From contig QANT01004444.1 of assembly GCA_003254885.1 (NCBI GenBank), positions 1 through 43,332 of the forward strand: DNA of 43,332 nucleotides, read 5' to 3'. The notes beneath the pieces were generated by a model. It had not been told where the DNA came from. It did not search any database and saw nothing but the letters and a program-made list of their open reading frames with translations. Below, one piece after another: positions 22,701-34,893 of this stretch; the first letter of the stretch is position 1, and each line of letters begins with the position of its first letter. The translations under genes were made by a program, and so were the position numbers. The stretch comes from Purshia tridentata (taxonomy: Eukaryota > Streptophyta > Magnoliopsida > Rosales > Rosaceae).

Positions 22701-25700
22701 GTTTCTCTTGCTTTTATTTTCCCTCCCACAAATTAGTCAGAAATGAAATAAAGGGATTAATTTATGTTAATAACAATTGATAAAGAACTGTCTTCAACTG
22801 TTTACATGGTTACTTTTTCAATACCATTTCCTGTACTTTTTACCTAATAAAAGTAGTCATAAGGATTTTGATGTCTGATAGACAATATGATAGTTATCTT
22901 GGTAGTGTTAGTAGCATTGCAATTTTCGGTTGCAGTTCTTTGATTAATTTCCTTGATCTACTTTAACATTGGTTATGTATATCCTTCTTTCACTCTACAA
23001 TGTAGGCATATTTCTTGCATGAGTTTTGTAGTTTAAGCAAGAGCCTGCAGATGGTTCAGCAGCTCCGGCTATTTAGGTATGCAATTATTGAAGTTATATT
23101 TCTTGATGTACCATTATGTTCTTTAGCTCTCTGTTGATTTTTCAGAACTTTTGGCTGCTTATTTTTATGATGGGTGGTTCTAGTTTTGTCTTATATAATG
23201 TCTTGGTTTCTAAGAGAGATCACACTAAATTTCTGTAGGGATCTCATGAATGAAGGAATATTTGACATTGTAACTGATGCTTTGCAGAGTCAAGACAAAA
23301 AACTTGTCTTAACTGGGTAATCAAGACCTTTTAGTATCTGTCTTCTTGCGTTTTTTTTTTTTTTCGTGTCAGTGTCCTAACAGTAAGTGATTATAATGGA
23401 TGCAGGACAGATATCCTCAATCTTTTTATGAATCAGGATCCAAACCTTCTGCGTTCATATGTTGTTCGTCAGGAAGGAATTCCACTTTTAGGACTGTTGG
23501 TACGCACTTTTCAATTTTTTGATTATGTGTTGTGCATTTGAAATGACATGCATCTAGACAATCATCTGTGTTGGTTGAGCTCCAGAGTCGGAGATATCTT
23601 ATAGTTCCTTACCTCACCTTGCCAATTCATCAATTTTTGATGTTGAATAGATGAGATACTTTATGGCTTGTGAAGCAAAAAAAAATGTTCGACTATAAAA
23701 TGTGTGTATATGTATATATATTATATATATATATATATACAGAAGGAGAAAAGGACCTAATTAGGCAAGAAACAGGTTATACTAGTGAAGCATTGTTTTG
23801 GAGATTGCATTAAATGCACTATAAATTTAAAACTGACGGTAGTTGAAGGATTAGCTTGTGATGGAAAGTTTGCCTTTGCAGATTTTGAATGATCTGAGCA
23901 AGTGTGTCTAAGAGGAGTCTAGTTTTCTATTCCATAATATGTGTAATTAGATGTACTTTTTAGCATATTACGTCCAACTGCTTGGGAACAGGCATGCACT
24001 CTTCTTGAGAACTCTTTGGGCTCTTCTTATTACAAGTGAACCACACTGGTTTAGCTATACTACTTTTTAAATGCCCATGCTTAGGAAGTACGCATGTTAT
24101 CTCTATCAATATTAATATTTAATTGTCCTCTTCCAAAAATCCAAAAAAAAATGTTCATATGTAATTGTCTACTTACAGGTTAAAGGAATGATTACAGATT
24201 TTGGAGAGGACATGCACTGCCAGTTTCTTGAAATTCTTCGTAGTCTACTAGATTCGTACACATTGTCAGGAGCACAGGTATCCAATTTAGTCATTTTTGT
24301 TCAATAAATGTGTTTTGAACATTTAATTTAATACATGTGTATGTCGCTGTTTTCTTAAATGATTTTGCATCCATTTTAATTTAAGGGAAAGTTTAAGCTA
24401 TGCAGCAATCATATACACTATATTCAAATCTATATTGGTTGTTACTTTTTATGATCCAGTTTTTTCTAGTCTCTCATAAATCTTTGGCAATTTTTCTATT
24501 TTCATGTTGAGTATCGTAATTACTAGATTGTTGCTAATTATTAAGAACTTCATGCATATCGGTAACTTTGCATTTGGAGTCTGCAATATGTTTGAGTTTA
24601 TTTATGCAGGTGTAACATTTTGAATGTTGATTTGTAGTTTATTATATTTCTGCTGAATTGTTGGAAAATCTTGTCAGTAAAACTTGCATGTAAGGGAGAA
24701 TTTCTTTTTTATGCGCTGTTTTTGTACTTATATATGGGTCAACTGGTTATTGAGTATTTTTATCTTGTTTGCTTTATTACAGAGAGATACAATTATTGAG
24801 ATTTTCTATGAGAAGCATCTGTGTCAGTTAATTGGTGTTATAACATCATCATGTCCTTTGGAAGGCAATGCTCAATCAGTTGTTAATTCTTCCTGCTCTG
24901 GTGTAAGAGTTGAAAACCAGAATGTCGCGAAGCCTGAAATACTGTCAAACATATGCGAATTGCTTTGCTTTTGTGTTGTTCACCATCCATACAGAATAAA
25001 GTAATATTTTGGATTCTTGTACAATTTTTAAATTGATTTCACTGCCACTGACATATAACATTGAAATCTTTGGGTTCTTTGTCATTTGCAGGTGTAACTT
25101 TCTTCTAAATAATGTGATGGATAAAGTTTTGTTGGTTACACAAAGACGGGAAAAATATCTAGTTGTTGCTGCAGTTCGATTTGTTCGCACGATTCTTTCC
25201 CGTCATGTGAGTTAAAAAAGAGTTCTTGTGCTAACGTGAATGGAAGTTTATTATCATTTAATCAGTTGGGATTTGGAATACACTAAAATCAACAAGATTT
25301 GTCATTCTGGATTAATTATCCATAAGCCAGAAACTGAGGAGAATTTTGCCCATACAATTATAGTACATTGTGTCTTCTGTGGTTAAACAGAAATAAAGTC
25401 AAGATGAATGAATTGCCATACACGACTAGAAGTGATTGTGTGACGTAGGTATAGATTGTTCTGATTTGACAAGTTTAGTTGTTTTGAGAGAATCTTATGC
25501 AATTGAAATGCTCCCTGTATAAGTTGTCAACTAAGTATACCGTATAAAAATGTTAATCGTGCGCTGTTGTACATATAACCTCTCTCTCTGACACACACTC
25601 AGACTTTCTCTCTCTCTCTCTGTGTCTCATATTTTCAGTGTTTTTTTAAGGGCCTAAAAAGATATTCATTGAAATAACATATAAATCTGCAGGATGAGCA

Positions 25701-27001
25701 TCTGATAAATCATATTGTGAGGAACAACCTTCTCAAGCCAATTGTAGATGCATTTGTTGCTAATGGCAATCGATATAACTTGCTCAACTCTGCTGTTTTA
25801 GAACTTTTTGAGTTCATCCGGAAGGTGCTACTCTATTTTAGACCTAGTATTTTGGAGCTAAACTATGTCTTGGAGTTTTTGTCTTATCTATGTTTTTGTT
25901 TTTGCAGGAAAATCTGAAATCTTTGGTTAAGTACTTGGTTGATTCATTCTGGAACCAGTTGGTCAAATTTGAGTATTTGGCATCCATTCAGTCTCTAAAA
26001 GTAAAATATGAGCAGGTATTATGCTCCTTCTAAATTTTCTCCCCCTATAAATTAGAGCTTTTGTTTTTGACAAGTGTGTTTGCAGTGCCTAGAAAATTTT
26101 GGAACGAAAGGCACTGTTAATGTGTCAGACCCTAGAAAACGAACTGATGAGCGTGCTTTAGAGAAAGAAGAAGAAGACTATTTTAATGAGGACAGGTATG
26201 TTTTTGTGTTGAATGTTTATATTGACTGGATCTTTGCTGCTTTGCTACCCATAACCTCCGAATATGGAACTTGTAATCAGTGATGAAGAAGATACAGCAT
26301 CGGCATCCATGTCAACTACCCAGAAAGTACAACCTCAACCTGTTTCATCCAATGGGGTTGCTGCGGGCCACCCACCGTCCAGGTATTGTACTGTTCTAAT
26401 TTTAATTATCACAGAAGTGCATTTTCAAAGTATTTTTGCTATATAATTCATATGTTCATCTTGATTTTGTAGTCCAAGGTCTGTCGGGCTGGTAGATTAT
26501 GATGATGATGAGGATGATGAAGACTACAAACCACCACCCCGGAAACATCCTGAAGCTTCTGATGAAGATGAAGGGACAATGGAGTCCATTAGGTTGAAGC
26601 GGAAATTGGCTTCTAAGGATAGGGAGCCTGAGCTTGCAAAGAGGCAACGGTTGGGTAAAAACTCCAAGCCAAAAGAAAGTGTATTTGCTGCTTTGTGTAC
26701 GACACTAAGCCAGGCAGTGCTACCGAATAAGAAAACTGCAAGCACCATGCATACTACTCGCACAGCTGGTGTGGTCAAGAACTCAGGTGAAGGGAAGAAT
26801 CAAGAGAATGAACATGTTGTTTCTAGGAGCTGTTCTGATAACAGTTCGGATGATGAGAATCACAGAGAGAATCAGCTTGATACTTCTAGAGGCTGCTCTG
26901 ATTGCTTGCATGGCACTTCGGAGAATAGGCAGTTGGGTGGAGAGGACTGCCCATTAATACCACCAAAATCCTCACCGGAAATGGCTGTAAATGGGTCATA
27001 A
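16779..27001 (+). CDS. Protein phosphatase 4 regulatory subunit 3 (SMEK/PSY2L-like)
   Basis: Targeting subunit of the PP4 phosphatase. Exons: 16779-16823, 19753-19833, 19981-20080, 20194-20278, 20361-20410, 20973-21052, 21257-21316, 21548-21647, 21743-21820, 21966-22033, 22191-22259, 22336-22413, 22491-22586, 23006-23076, 23239-23316, 23406-23499, 24179-24277, 24783-25000, 25092-25206, 25693-25824, 25908-26015, 26086-26195, 26281-26382, 26473-27001; total 881 aa. Residues 16-121 form the PH/EVH1-like domain ([19 protein letters not shown] onward), which binds short proline motifs in substrates. About 145-600 is the SMK-1/armadillo helical region ([27 protein letters not shown]). The C-terminus has an acidic stretch ([12 protein letters not shown] near 710-722), basic Lys/Arg NLS-like clusters and a Ser/Asn-rich tail, suggesting nuclear location. 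Intron 1 is 2.9 kb and holds a SINE and a MITE. The exon 6 acceptor is ambiguous (39-nt in-frame alternative at 20934). Family identity is secure. Confidence 0.95.
17519..17654 (+). mobile_element. tRNA-derived SINE in PP4R3 intron 1
   Basis: About 100 bp of body from 17536 shows a pol III A box (TTGTAGCTCTAGTGCTTGAG) and B box (GAGTTCAAATCC), then a poly-A tail at 17624-17639. Flanks AAGAGTTTAAAAGTAGT (17519-17535) and AAGAGTTTAGTGGTAGT (17638-17654) match at 14 of 17 bases, as expected of a target duplication. It inserted in the sense direction of the host gene. Confidence 0.8.
17624..17698. other. Assembly join: N flanked by duplicated sequence
   Basis: A single N at 17658 separates two copies of poly-A followed by GAGTTTAGTGGTAGTCCT (17624-17657 and 17659-17696). 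This looks like two contig ends overlapping at the SINE tail that were joined without merging, not a true duplication. Confidence 0.8.
18423..18958. mobile_element. Candidate PIF/Harbinger-like MITE in PP4R3 intron 1
   Basis: The left end reads GAGCACCGGCAC and the reverse complement of the right end reads GAAGCACCGACAG; both are flanked by TTA (18420-18422 and 18959-18961), the TWA target preferred by PIF/Harbinger. Subterminal copies of CAGATACGAG occur in inverted orientation. 536 bp with no coding capacity. The TIRs differ by one indel, so the exact ends are uncertain. Confidence 0.55.
23700..23742. repeat. TA-rich microsatellite in PP4R3 intron
   Basis: Imperfect (TG)n/(TA)n run in intron 16; no other signal. 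Confidence 0.8.
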
Positions 27002-28099
27002 GTTAATTTTTCAGAACCATTTCCAGTGGGGTTAGAAATTCGTGTTCTCGATTTAACTTGTGAATGTGCTTTGGTGCCAGAAGGTGGTCCCATGCCACAG
27101 ATGAACAACATACTTTGGGAGGGAAGTTACTAAGAGGGGCGGAACATAGAAGGACTAAGAGGGCCATGGCCCCTGCAAACTTTTGAAAAAAAGAAGGAAG
27201 TTCAATATAAGTTGTAGAATGCAAATGTGTTGAGCATGTGTGTCACTTGTAAATCCATTTTTTTTCTCTTCTATTCTATTCCTCTCATGAACATACAGCT
27301 AAATCAAATGCCACCTAACTCGAGCCTCACAACTTCATTTTGATATTTGATCTTTATGGTTATGGGTAATACGAGTTTTTTTTTTTGTATTTAATAAATT
27401 TTTATTGCTTTTGTTTTTGTTTTTGTTGTCAAGAACGGGTTTCTTTGAACCCAGTTAGTTTGTATGCTATTTTTAATCTAACTTCTTTTTATGTAATTTT
27501 TTTTGTTTTATAAACCAGACATCTTCAAAGCCTAATTCCTCAGTTAAAAGAGCCTTAAATACTATATTTGTCATACAATCAACTCATGTTTTATGTACTC
27601 TGTGTAATACCAGTTCTCAAATATTGATTCTATTGATTTATGTTTTAAAATATACAAGCCAAGAACAGCGCAATAATTGTAATTTGTAGGCATTACTCTT
27701 CGGAATTGTGCGTCAGGGTGCATGTGTCAATGACTGTTGAATTGCATGCTAGCTTTCAATTTCAGACCTTTTTTGGCCATATTTTGTTTTATTGGAATGA
27801 ATATTAGAGTGGAATAGAATTAGGATGGGAAGAATTGAAATTGATGTCATTAACATCGGCCTTTGTGTACTCTTTTCCTCATTTTCCTTTTTTAGTAAAT
27901 CAAACAATGGAGTGAACGGTTATATTCAAAAATTCTTGAGACAATCATAGAATCCAAGAATCTTCTGCTTTCAACGTTAAAAGATAATTCTGTATAAGAT
28001 GGTAGCTAGTGTTCAGATGTGCCTCCTTGAAGCATTCATTTAATGATTTGTTGTTTAAGTGTGTTCCAATCTTGTGATATAATAGTAAATTAGTTTCTT
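27002..28099. other. PP4R3 3'UTR and spacer
   Basis: The 3'UTR probably covers the first 200-400 bases, with AATAAA-like ATTTAATAAAT near 27390. The rest is AT-rich with no recognised gene. Confidence 0.4.
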
Positions 28100-28716
28100 G
28101 GCACGCGCTTTGCATATGTCAATTGACATTTTTATTGTGTTTTTTTTCTCTTTATATTTTATAAATTCTCACAACTCTTTTAAGTTTTTAAGTGGTGGGG
28201 TAACTTTTTTTATTTTTTAGATTTTATTTTAATGGTTGTATTTGATAATTATATGTTATATATTAGTTTTTTTTTTTATGTGATTGTTTTGTTGAATAAA
28301 GAGGTATTTTAGATTATTTCATTTTTAGTGAAGCATATAACATTAAACCCTTCTTCTGACTTTATAATAGTAAATATTAATAATTTATATAGTTAGACAA
28401 ATATTAAATTCATGTGTACGGTATATATTTATTATCGAAAGAGAAATTAGCTTTACTATTATAAAGTCAGGAGACATTTTTTATGTTTTAGGCTTTACTA
28501 AATTTTAAATTATCATAAATATCCTTTATTTAACTATACAATTACATTAAAATAACTTAATAAATAAGGATATAATTATAAAATGTAAAAATTACAATAA
28601 AATTTTAGAAATAGAAAACACCCTCCTATCTTAAAAGGTGGAGAGAATGTTATTAAACAATAAAAATATAAAAAATCACATAATATAAGTCAATTGACAT
28701 GTGCTGAGCATGTGCC
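28100..28716. mobile_element. Terminal-inverted-repeat element, probably MULE-type MITE
   Basis: The left end starts GGCACGCGCTTTGCATATGT and the reverse complement of the right end starts GGCACATGCTCAGCACATGT; both continue with CAATTGAC and T-rich DNA, with similarity for about 100 bp. A nested inverted repeat (CTGACTTTATAATAGTAAA near 28357 against its complement near 28452-28473) lies inside. Target duplication is unclear (TAGTTT on both sides but offset). No coding capacity. Confidence 0.6.
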
Positions 28717-28756
28717 AATAGTTTAATAAAACTAATTAAAAGCAAGAATAGTATTA

Positions 28757-29524
28757 GGGAAAAGATTATGAGCCTCAAAATTATGCCTCAATGATATGGA
28801 AAATCCTTGTCATTTGAAGCAAATATATTTTAAATTAAATATTCCACATCATTATAAGTAAAATATTCAATTTACCCTTTTGTGCAAATTTGAAAACTCA
28901 AGTTTTCTTCCTCATCTGGATTGACATTTGCTTCTGCGCTGGTTGGCTGCGTCAGCATGTTGCTTGCTGCAATGTCTATGTTTCTGCATTTGGCTGTTTT
29001 TTTCTATCCATGTAGGTTTTGGGTATTTTTGTTTTGTTTTTAAATTTTGATCTGATTTTGAAGAAATATGATATGATTACCTTGAATGAGTTTGTATTGT
29101 GGCTGTGTTTCTATTCTTTGCAGTTTTTCCCAAATCTTTATGGTTAGTTTAATGGTGAAAAATTCAAAGGCTTTAATAGAAAATGTGAATTTGAGTTCAC
29201 TTGAAGAATGAAGAGATTGGGATGCAAGTGGGGTGATTTGGGGAAGAATGAATGGTCAATCTCATCTGGTCCTTATATATGGAAGGGATGATCAAATTAA
29301 TCATCCACCATTTTTTGTTAACAATGGGGACTGCAAGGCTTGTTGCATGGTCTCATTGCAAGATATGTTGCTCATCTCTTCAGGCTAAAGCAACAAACAT
29401 GGATAAATTGATATTTGACTCATTGTGATGTGTAGAATTTAAATTAGTTTCAAATGACGTGGCTTTGCCATATCATTGAAGCACAAGTTGAGGCACACAT
29501 TTTTTAGGCCCTCCAGCATTACTC
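28757..29524. mobile_element. Non-autonomous TIR element with 9-bp target duplication
   Basis: Flanked by ATAGTATTA at 28748-28756 and 29525-29533. The terminal 90 bp are inverted copies, clearest where GCCTCAATGATATGG and GTCATTTGAA near the left end match, in reverse complement, TCAAATGAC and CCATATCATTGAAGC near the right end. The interior (28910-29000) is a GC-richer block that may be captured host DNA, but no gene is recognised. Nine-base target duplication points to a Mutator-like source. Confidence 0.65.
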
Positions 29525-29799
29525 ATAGTATTATTATTATTATTACTATATTATTGTAAATTAAGACCTCACTTCTATTATTTCTTACTCAGTATTTCTC
29601 TTATATATGTATTGCTAACGAAAATCCTTGTATTTAATAGCAAATATTTATAAGAGTTAGTTAATAACTTAATAGCAAACTCAGTATATATCCTAGTATT
29701 TTATGGTTAGTTGAGAAGCTTGGTATAGTAGAGGGGGGATACAGGTGGCGAAGCAGTTCCAAAGAGTCGCCACGAAGGTCGCGTTGTGGTTAGCAGGAG

Positions 29800-29836
29800 A
29801 AGGACACGTACGTAGGGTTGCATGTACACGTGTCCT
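29800..29836 (+). promoter_or_regulatory. ABRE/G-box and RY motifs upstream of OEP16-2
   Basis: ACACGTGTC at 29826-29834 is a strong ABA-response element, GACACGTAC near 29803 a second, and TGCATG at 29819-29824 an RY core. ABRE next to RY is the usual mark of ABI3/ABI5-controlled seed genes, which agrees with the known seed-specific expression of Arabidopsis OEP16-2. Confidence 0.6.
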
Positions 29837-29998
29837 CGCTGACTTGCTCCTCCAATGTTCCAATCCACTGCCCACTTCCTTTTGTTGATAAGCAAGAGCT
29901 CCTCTCCTTCTTCGCTCTCACAATCTTATCACCTTTGAATTCTTTGTTGTCGATCAAACAAACAAACAAATAAACTGAAACAAAGCTTGTTAATCAAA

Positions 29999-31827
29999 AT
30001 GGTGATGAACACGAGCAGCAGCAGCATTAATGCGGACTCAAAGACGTCGTCGCTGCTTCAGGACCTGAGCTTCGAGAAGGGTGGCTTCTTCGACCTCGGT
30101 CACCCTCTCCTCAACCGCATCGCTCAGAGCTTTCTCATATCTGCTGGGGTACGTACGTATTCTTAATTACTTACACTGTATGTATACGTGTAACTGCATG
30201 CACGTACGTACATGTACTATATAGTATATATCACCATTTTGTCTTGATAAGCCTCTGCTGCTGCAATGCACAGATCGGAGCTATTCAGGCTGTCTCAAGT
30301 GAGGCTTATTTCACAGCCACTGAAGGTACGTACCATCTGTCCCCTCCCTAAAGTCTTCTCCTCCAAATTCTTCAATTCCCTCGTCATTCACTTATTTCCT
30401 CCTATTTTGAATTTCTAGCTTTGTGTTTGACTCTGTGTGTGTGTGCGCGCACATTTTCGTTAATTGTCTCATTGAGTTGAAGATTTGCTAATCTTGCGGG
30501 CAACTGATGTTCTGCTTTTGGTTTTTGGGGTTATATATATTCATCATATATAATTTGCTAAAGAGGGAAATGTCGAAACATATGTATGTTAATTGTTATA
30601 AGCTGCAGGACTTGATTCAAATGGTCGTGTTCCCCCAGAACTCTCTGGCAGTGCCAAAAGTCATCGCTTCCCAGACCTCAAAGGTACCTAAGCTACCTAA
30701 CTACTACTCAACCAACAATGTCTTATATATATTGAATTTAATCATCTCGATCTCCTTGTTTTGTCTTGTCACTCATAAATTTTCAATCTAATTCGTATTG
30801 TTTAGTTTTTAACATTAAAACTCAAAATAAACAATCCTTGATTTATAATAGATGACTTAGATTACAAGTCAAGAATCTACAAGACAAGGAGAAGATGATT
30901 AGCTGTATTAATGTATCGTCTTTACTCTGTTATTTGCATTAATTATGCCTCAAGTGGGTGTTCATGTGCTTTGCAGGCGAAAACAATAGAAATTCTCTCG
31001 AAGCCAGGGTGAGTTTAAAACTAATTCCAATCAATCAAGCATTGATTTCCAATTATAAAGACTTAATTAGTCATAGCGCCCCTCTTGCTACTACTTATCT
31101 ACGATTGATGCAGCTTAGCTCGATCTGCACGTAAAGTTTGCCTTTATTGCATATATATTTAATCATTTGGTACTCGAATTACTGACCCACATCAGTATGT
31201 TGAGGCGCTCTAGTGTTTATGGAGCTTCCTGGCTTGTGTGCAAGTAATGAATTGGCTAAGTCATAACTTCTCACAATGTTTTTCAGGTGAAACATACGGG
31301 AAAAGAATCTTTACAATGGGGTAAGTACATTTTTAATTTAAATGCATTGCAAGCATGAAATGCAAAAGTTTTACATAGTAGCTAAGTTAATGCTGGTTGT
31401 CCATTGAAATTAATTTCTGCAAGACTAACAACCTGTAGATTCCAGATTTCCAAATCAAAATTACTTGTCCAGCGTTTGAAAGGAAGGGAGCTGACACCTT
31501 GTTTTCATTGCAGGGCTGGCTGCAGGGGTGTATTCAGGTCTCACGTATGGACTGACGGAGGCTCGTGGAGTTCATGATTGGGTAATGCTTCTTTTTTATT
31601 AAGAATGTTGAATTAGCCAGAAGAGTAGAGCTATTACTAGCTTCCTTGTTACTTAAAAGCTATTGTTGCTTGGTTTGTTGCAGAAAAACAGTGCAGTTGC
31701 AGGAGCAATTACAGGTGTGGCCTTGGCACTCACAAGGGAGGCTTCAAGTCATGAGCAGATTGTGCAATGCGCTATCACTGGAGCTGCCATATCAACTGCT
31801 GCAAACCTTCTTTCGGGAATATTTTAG
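29999..31827 (+). CDS. OEP16-2: Outer envelope pore protein 16-2 (OEP16-2)
   Basis: A PRAT-family (Tim17/22/23-related) channel of the plastid outer envelope, thought to conduct amino acids or small solutes. Exons: 29999-30148, 30274-30325, 30609-30683, 30977-31008, 31287-31320, 31514-31581, 31684-31827; total 184 aa against about 178 in Arabidopsis. The N-terminus has a Ser run, then LLQDLSFEKGGFFDLGHPLL. Glycine/alanine-rich hydrophobic helices follow at about 45-65 (FLISAGIGAIQAVSSEAYF), 115-128 (GLAAGVYSGLTYGLTEARG), 140-155 and 165-184. The hydrophilic loop at about 69-110 distinguishes the seed isoform OEP16-2 from OEP16-1. There is no cleavable signal, as expected for this family. ABRE and RY motifs lie about 170 bp upstream. 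The second Met at codon 3 is an alternative start. A (TA)n run follows the stop at 31844-31862. Confidence 0.93.
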
Positions 31828-32325
31828 GCTGCTGATTGGGTCATATATATATATATATATATAGTCCCCCAGGAAGCTTTAATTCCTAGTTAATGAGTCA
31901 TATCTCTCTTGTTATAAAGAACTTTTGGTTGGGTCTTTTCTTTTGGATTGGTTTTAACATCACCATCAGGAACTTTTTGGTTAGAGATGTGATTTCCCAT
32001 CTCTTTATTTAAAGAGCTGGTTCTTTTGGATTGGTTTTGACATAATTATCTGGAATTTTGAGGGTATTGCACCCTTTTTCTTTGTGGTTATACTAAACTT
32101 GAACATGCAGGTTTAGTATCCAGAAGGTTGAAATTTTGGTAATTGAAGTTCATTATATATTTTTGCTCCCAAGGTTTGAAGAACATATTCAATAAAATTA
32201 TTTGAACCATTTGAAGATCACCTTTAATTTAGATCATATTACAAAATAAATTAGAGAGAGAAGAAGAAAGAACTGTGTCTTTCCACTTCCAGATAGAACA
32301 CATTATATTGAAAGAAGGAAAACAT
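31828..32325. other. OEP16-2 3'UTR and spacer
   Basis: AT microsatellite at 31844-31862, then two related segments holding CTTTTGGATTGGTTTTGACAT-like sequence near 31940 and 32020. No gene seen. Confidence 0.45.
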
Positions 32326-32745
32326 TTAATTTATACATCCCCAAGCAGCCAAATTGATGTTCAGAACTTGTTCTGGCTCAACATATAGGCAATCCTTAGC
32401 CTCCCTCCATATGGCTTTGTAAATTGGAGTCTTATCAAAACTGTAGTGCTCATCCAATATGGGTCTGATTGCTTTGGTGGCTTCCACTGCATGGTTATGT
32501 GGTATGTATTGTAGAGAAGAGATGGTGAACAACATGTATGTGTGTCATTGATATTATGGAAAATCATGTTAAGAATAAAATCTATATATATCCACAGTTG
32601 ACAAATTAAGCACGCACACCCTTCAACCAGTCTGAGTCAGCTGAGTCTTAGCGAGGCAATGCAGGGAGAGTGTGCTGCAGAAATGTGATCAACACAAGGA
32701 AGCCATTGTTTATAAGCAAATAATGGCACCCTAGAGAAGCCAAGT
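32326..32745 (-). pseudogene. Broken 3' fragment of a FAD2-type oleate (delta-12) desaturase
   Basis: Read on the minus strand, the piece runs from a VPL motif near 32729 through INNGFLVLITFLQHTLPALP (32715-32655), a degraded [18 protein letters not shown] (just upstream of 32530), to [17 protein letters not shown] and [16 protein letters not shown]. This is the order of the C-terminal third of microsomal omega-6 desaturase FAD2. The matches fall in all three frames and in-frame stops (two TAA, one TAG) interrupt the middle, so there are at least two frameshifts. The third histidine box is destroyed right after DTH. The normal C-terminal ER signal is replaced by unrelated residues. The N-terminal two thirds are absent or beyond recognition above about 32850. 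FAD2 coding regions lack introns, so this need not be a retrocopy. Confidence 0.85.
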
Positions 32746-33600
32746 CACAAAACCATAAAGCACATAGTAGAGAAGTAATTAAGGGACGATAGTAGAGGCT
32801 AGAGAAAACTGAAGGACAAAGCCAATGATATCACATTATCACTAACCTTTTGGGATATATATGGTGACCACATTGTTATAATATATTGCACAATCGGCAC
32901 CTGCGTTGTCCCACTATGAGTGATTCGATATGCAAGTGTTTAATGTTGACACACTCGCTATTGCTTTCCTTATCACGATGACTACAAGATCTTTTGTTTT
33001 ACATTTGTTACTGCTTTTGTCAGTTTCAAGGGTGGATATGCAACTTAAGAAACTGGTCAGTATCGTGAATTTTTATTAAAATTTTTAAATGATCGATGAT
33101 GTGTTGCTTGAATTGAGAATTAGTTTAACAAAGCGACAAGAAGCAGCAAGAAAAGTGTATATAGAGTATAATGTTGTCTATATAATACAAAATATATGTT
33201 AACTTGTTTGATTGACTCCACCCCTTCTCTTGGACCGACATGACTTCCATTTTGATAAATTATTTTTAGACTTTAACAAAAAATTATATGAAATGTGACA
33301 ATATATACCACATTGACACAATTCCGAATTTGACCGATAATATTGCATAAATTATTGATAACAAAAAATTGGCCAATACTTCTTTACTCTAATATTTATT
33401 TGACAAATGTATTGTTCTGAAGAGGTTAACAAAAGTAAACAAATTATGTGCCTAGTTGGTGATAAAATAATAGTCTTATCAATAGAACCGCAGCTATATG
33501 AGCAGTCATATATTTACCGTCTCCAAACCCAAGAATTTATAGTGTCTAACGCATTAAATATTGATTTATTCCGTGTCGAAATCAGTTTTCGTGTGTCAAT
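32746..33600. other. Spacer; possible further FAD2 remnants at the left
   Basis: Up to about 32890 faint similarity to the middle of FAD2 may remain on the minus strand. Beyond this the DNA is AT-rich with no recognised gene. Confidence 0.3.
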
Positions 33601-33636
33601 ATAAATAAAACAACAACCGCTTTTCTTTCCCTTTTT

Positions 33637-34779
33637 TGGGCCAGGGAGGGCACAGCCGCTTTTCTTTCGTTTAGGGTCAAAACGACCTGTTTTCTTTGTT
33701 TGAGCCGCGCTCCACAGGGTTGCCTCTCTTCCCTTCTGAAAGTTCCCACAGAGAAACTCGAACACAACAAGGTATTTTTCGGTCAATTTTTGAGCTTTTT
33801 CTTCTTTTTGTCGTTGCTTCAATATTAGTTAGGGTTTCGCAGGAAATTTATTGTTGCAAAGCCTTTTGCTATAAGTGCCCTAATCTCTATCTGCAATGGT
33901 TTGGGAGTAGATCGGTAGGGAGATAACGCCTTATAATTTCTTTTATTTTGGGGCTGTTGATTTTGTGGAAATCGGGAAAATTTTGGGTCTTTTTTCTTTA
34001 AAAAAGAAACATTACTGTATTGTTGATGCTGCTTGCACATGTCGGCTTAAAATTGCAGATTATAAGACTTAAAATTGATAATATCCTGACAAATATACTT
34101 GATTTCAGCTTGAATTATATTTATATCAATAATTTAGAGTAATAATTCGGCTAAAAAAAAATAGACCGAAGAATTGTGTTTGATGTGCTTATTTTTTTTA
34201 CTGTACTAATATATATTGCAACTTAATCATTTAATGCTCCAATACATTTATTAGCCTAACTTTTTACTGGGAGATATCGAGTGTAAGTTATTCTAGATTT
34301 TTTTAAAAATAAATTACTATCGAATAAGTATTAGTTGTACATCACGAGTAGATTTAATCCATTTGAGAGAATCTTTGTTATGCTTTATGTAATTATGTTG
34401 ATTGGTTTAGGAGTTTGAAACTTCTACCAGAATGTGTTGGTAATTATTGTCAGTTCCAATATTGCAGCCATTTCATCGCATGTGTTAAAACTAGTTCAGC
34501 TAAAATGTTTTCTGTTTTGGCCTTTTTTCCTTTTGGTTTCTGATATTCACTTCCCTTTAATCAAAACAAATTACTTGTTTGGTTTTGGGTGTGTGTCAAT
34601 TTTGTAAACAGTTAGGGCTATGTAGTCTTTTGCTCCAAATTTTAAATTTTGAAACTTGAGTTTGTAGGTTAATATATAATCAGTTTGTACTGTTAAGAAA
34701 TTGGGTTTTGTTGACCATATTGACCCACTCATGGTGATATTTAATGAATTTGAATGACCTAATTACTATTTAAATGCAG
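33637..34779 (+). promoter_or_regulatory. Promoter, 5'UTR exon and 5'UTR intron of the CCHC protein gene
   Basis: A site II motif TGGGCC is near 33638. A GC-richer leader ends in ACAACAAG|GTATTT, and the intron 33772-34779 closes with AAATGCAG|GGTGTT, giving a leader intron of about 1 kb. These junctions are inferred from splice consensus only; open frames inside are not genes. Confidence 0.55.
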
Positions 34780-34893
34780 GGTGTTGAAGCATTTGGGCAT
34801 TGCGGTGTTGACATCTTCTTGGAAATTCGGACAGTTGGTCTTTGTGGAGTGGGCCATTCTCCATATTTTGATTTGAACATTGTGATTTAGAAC

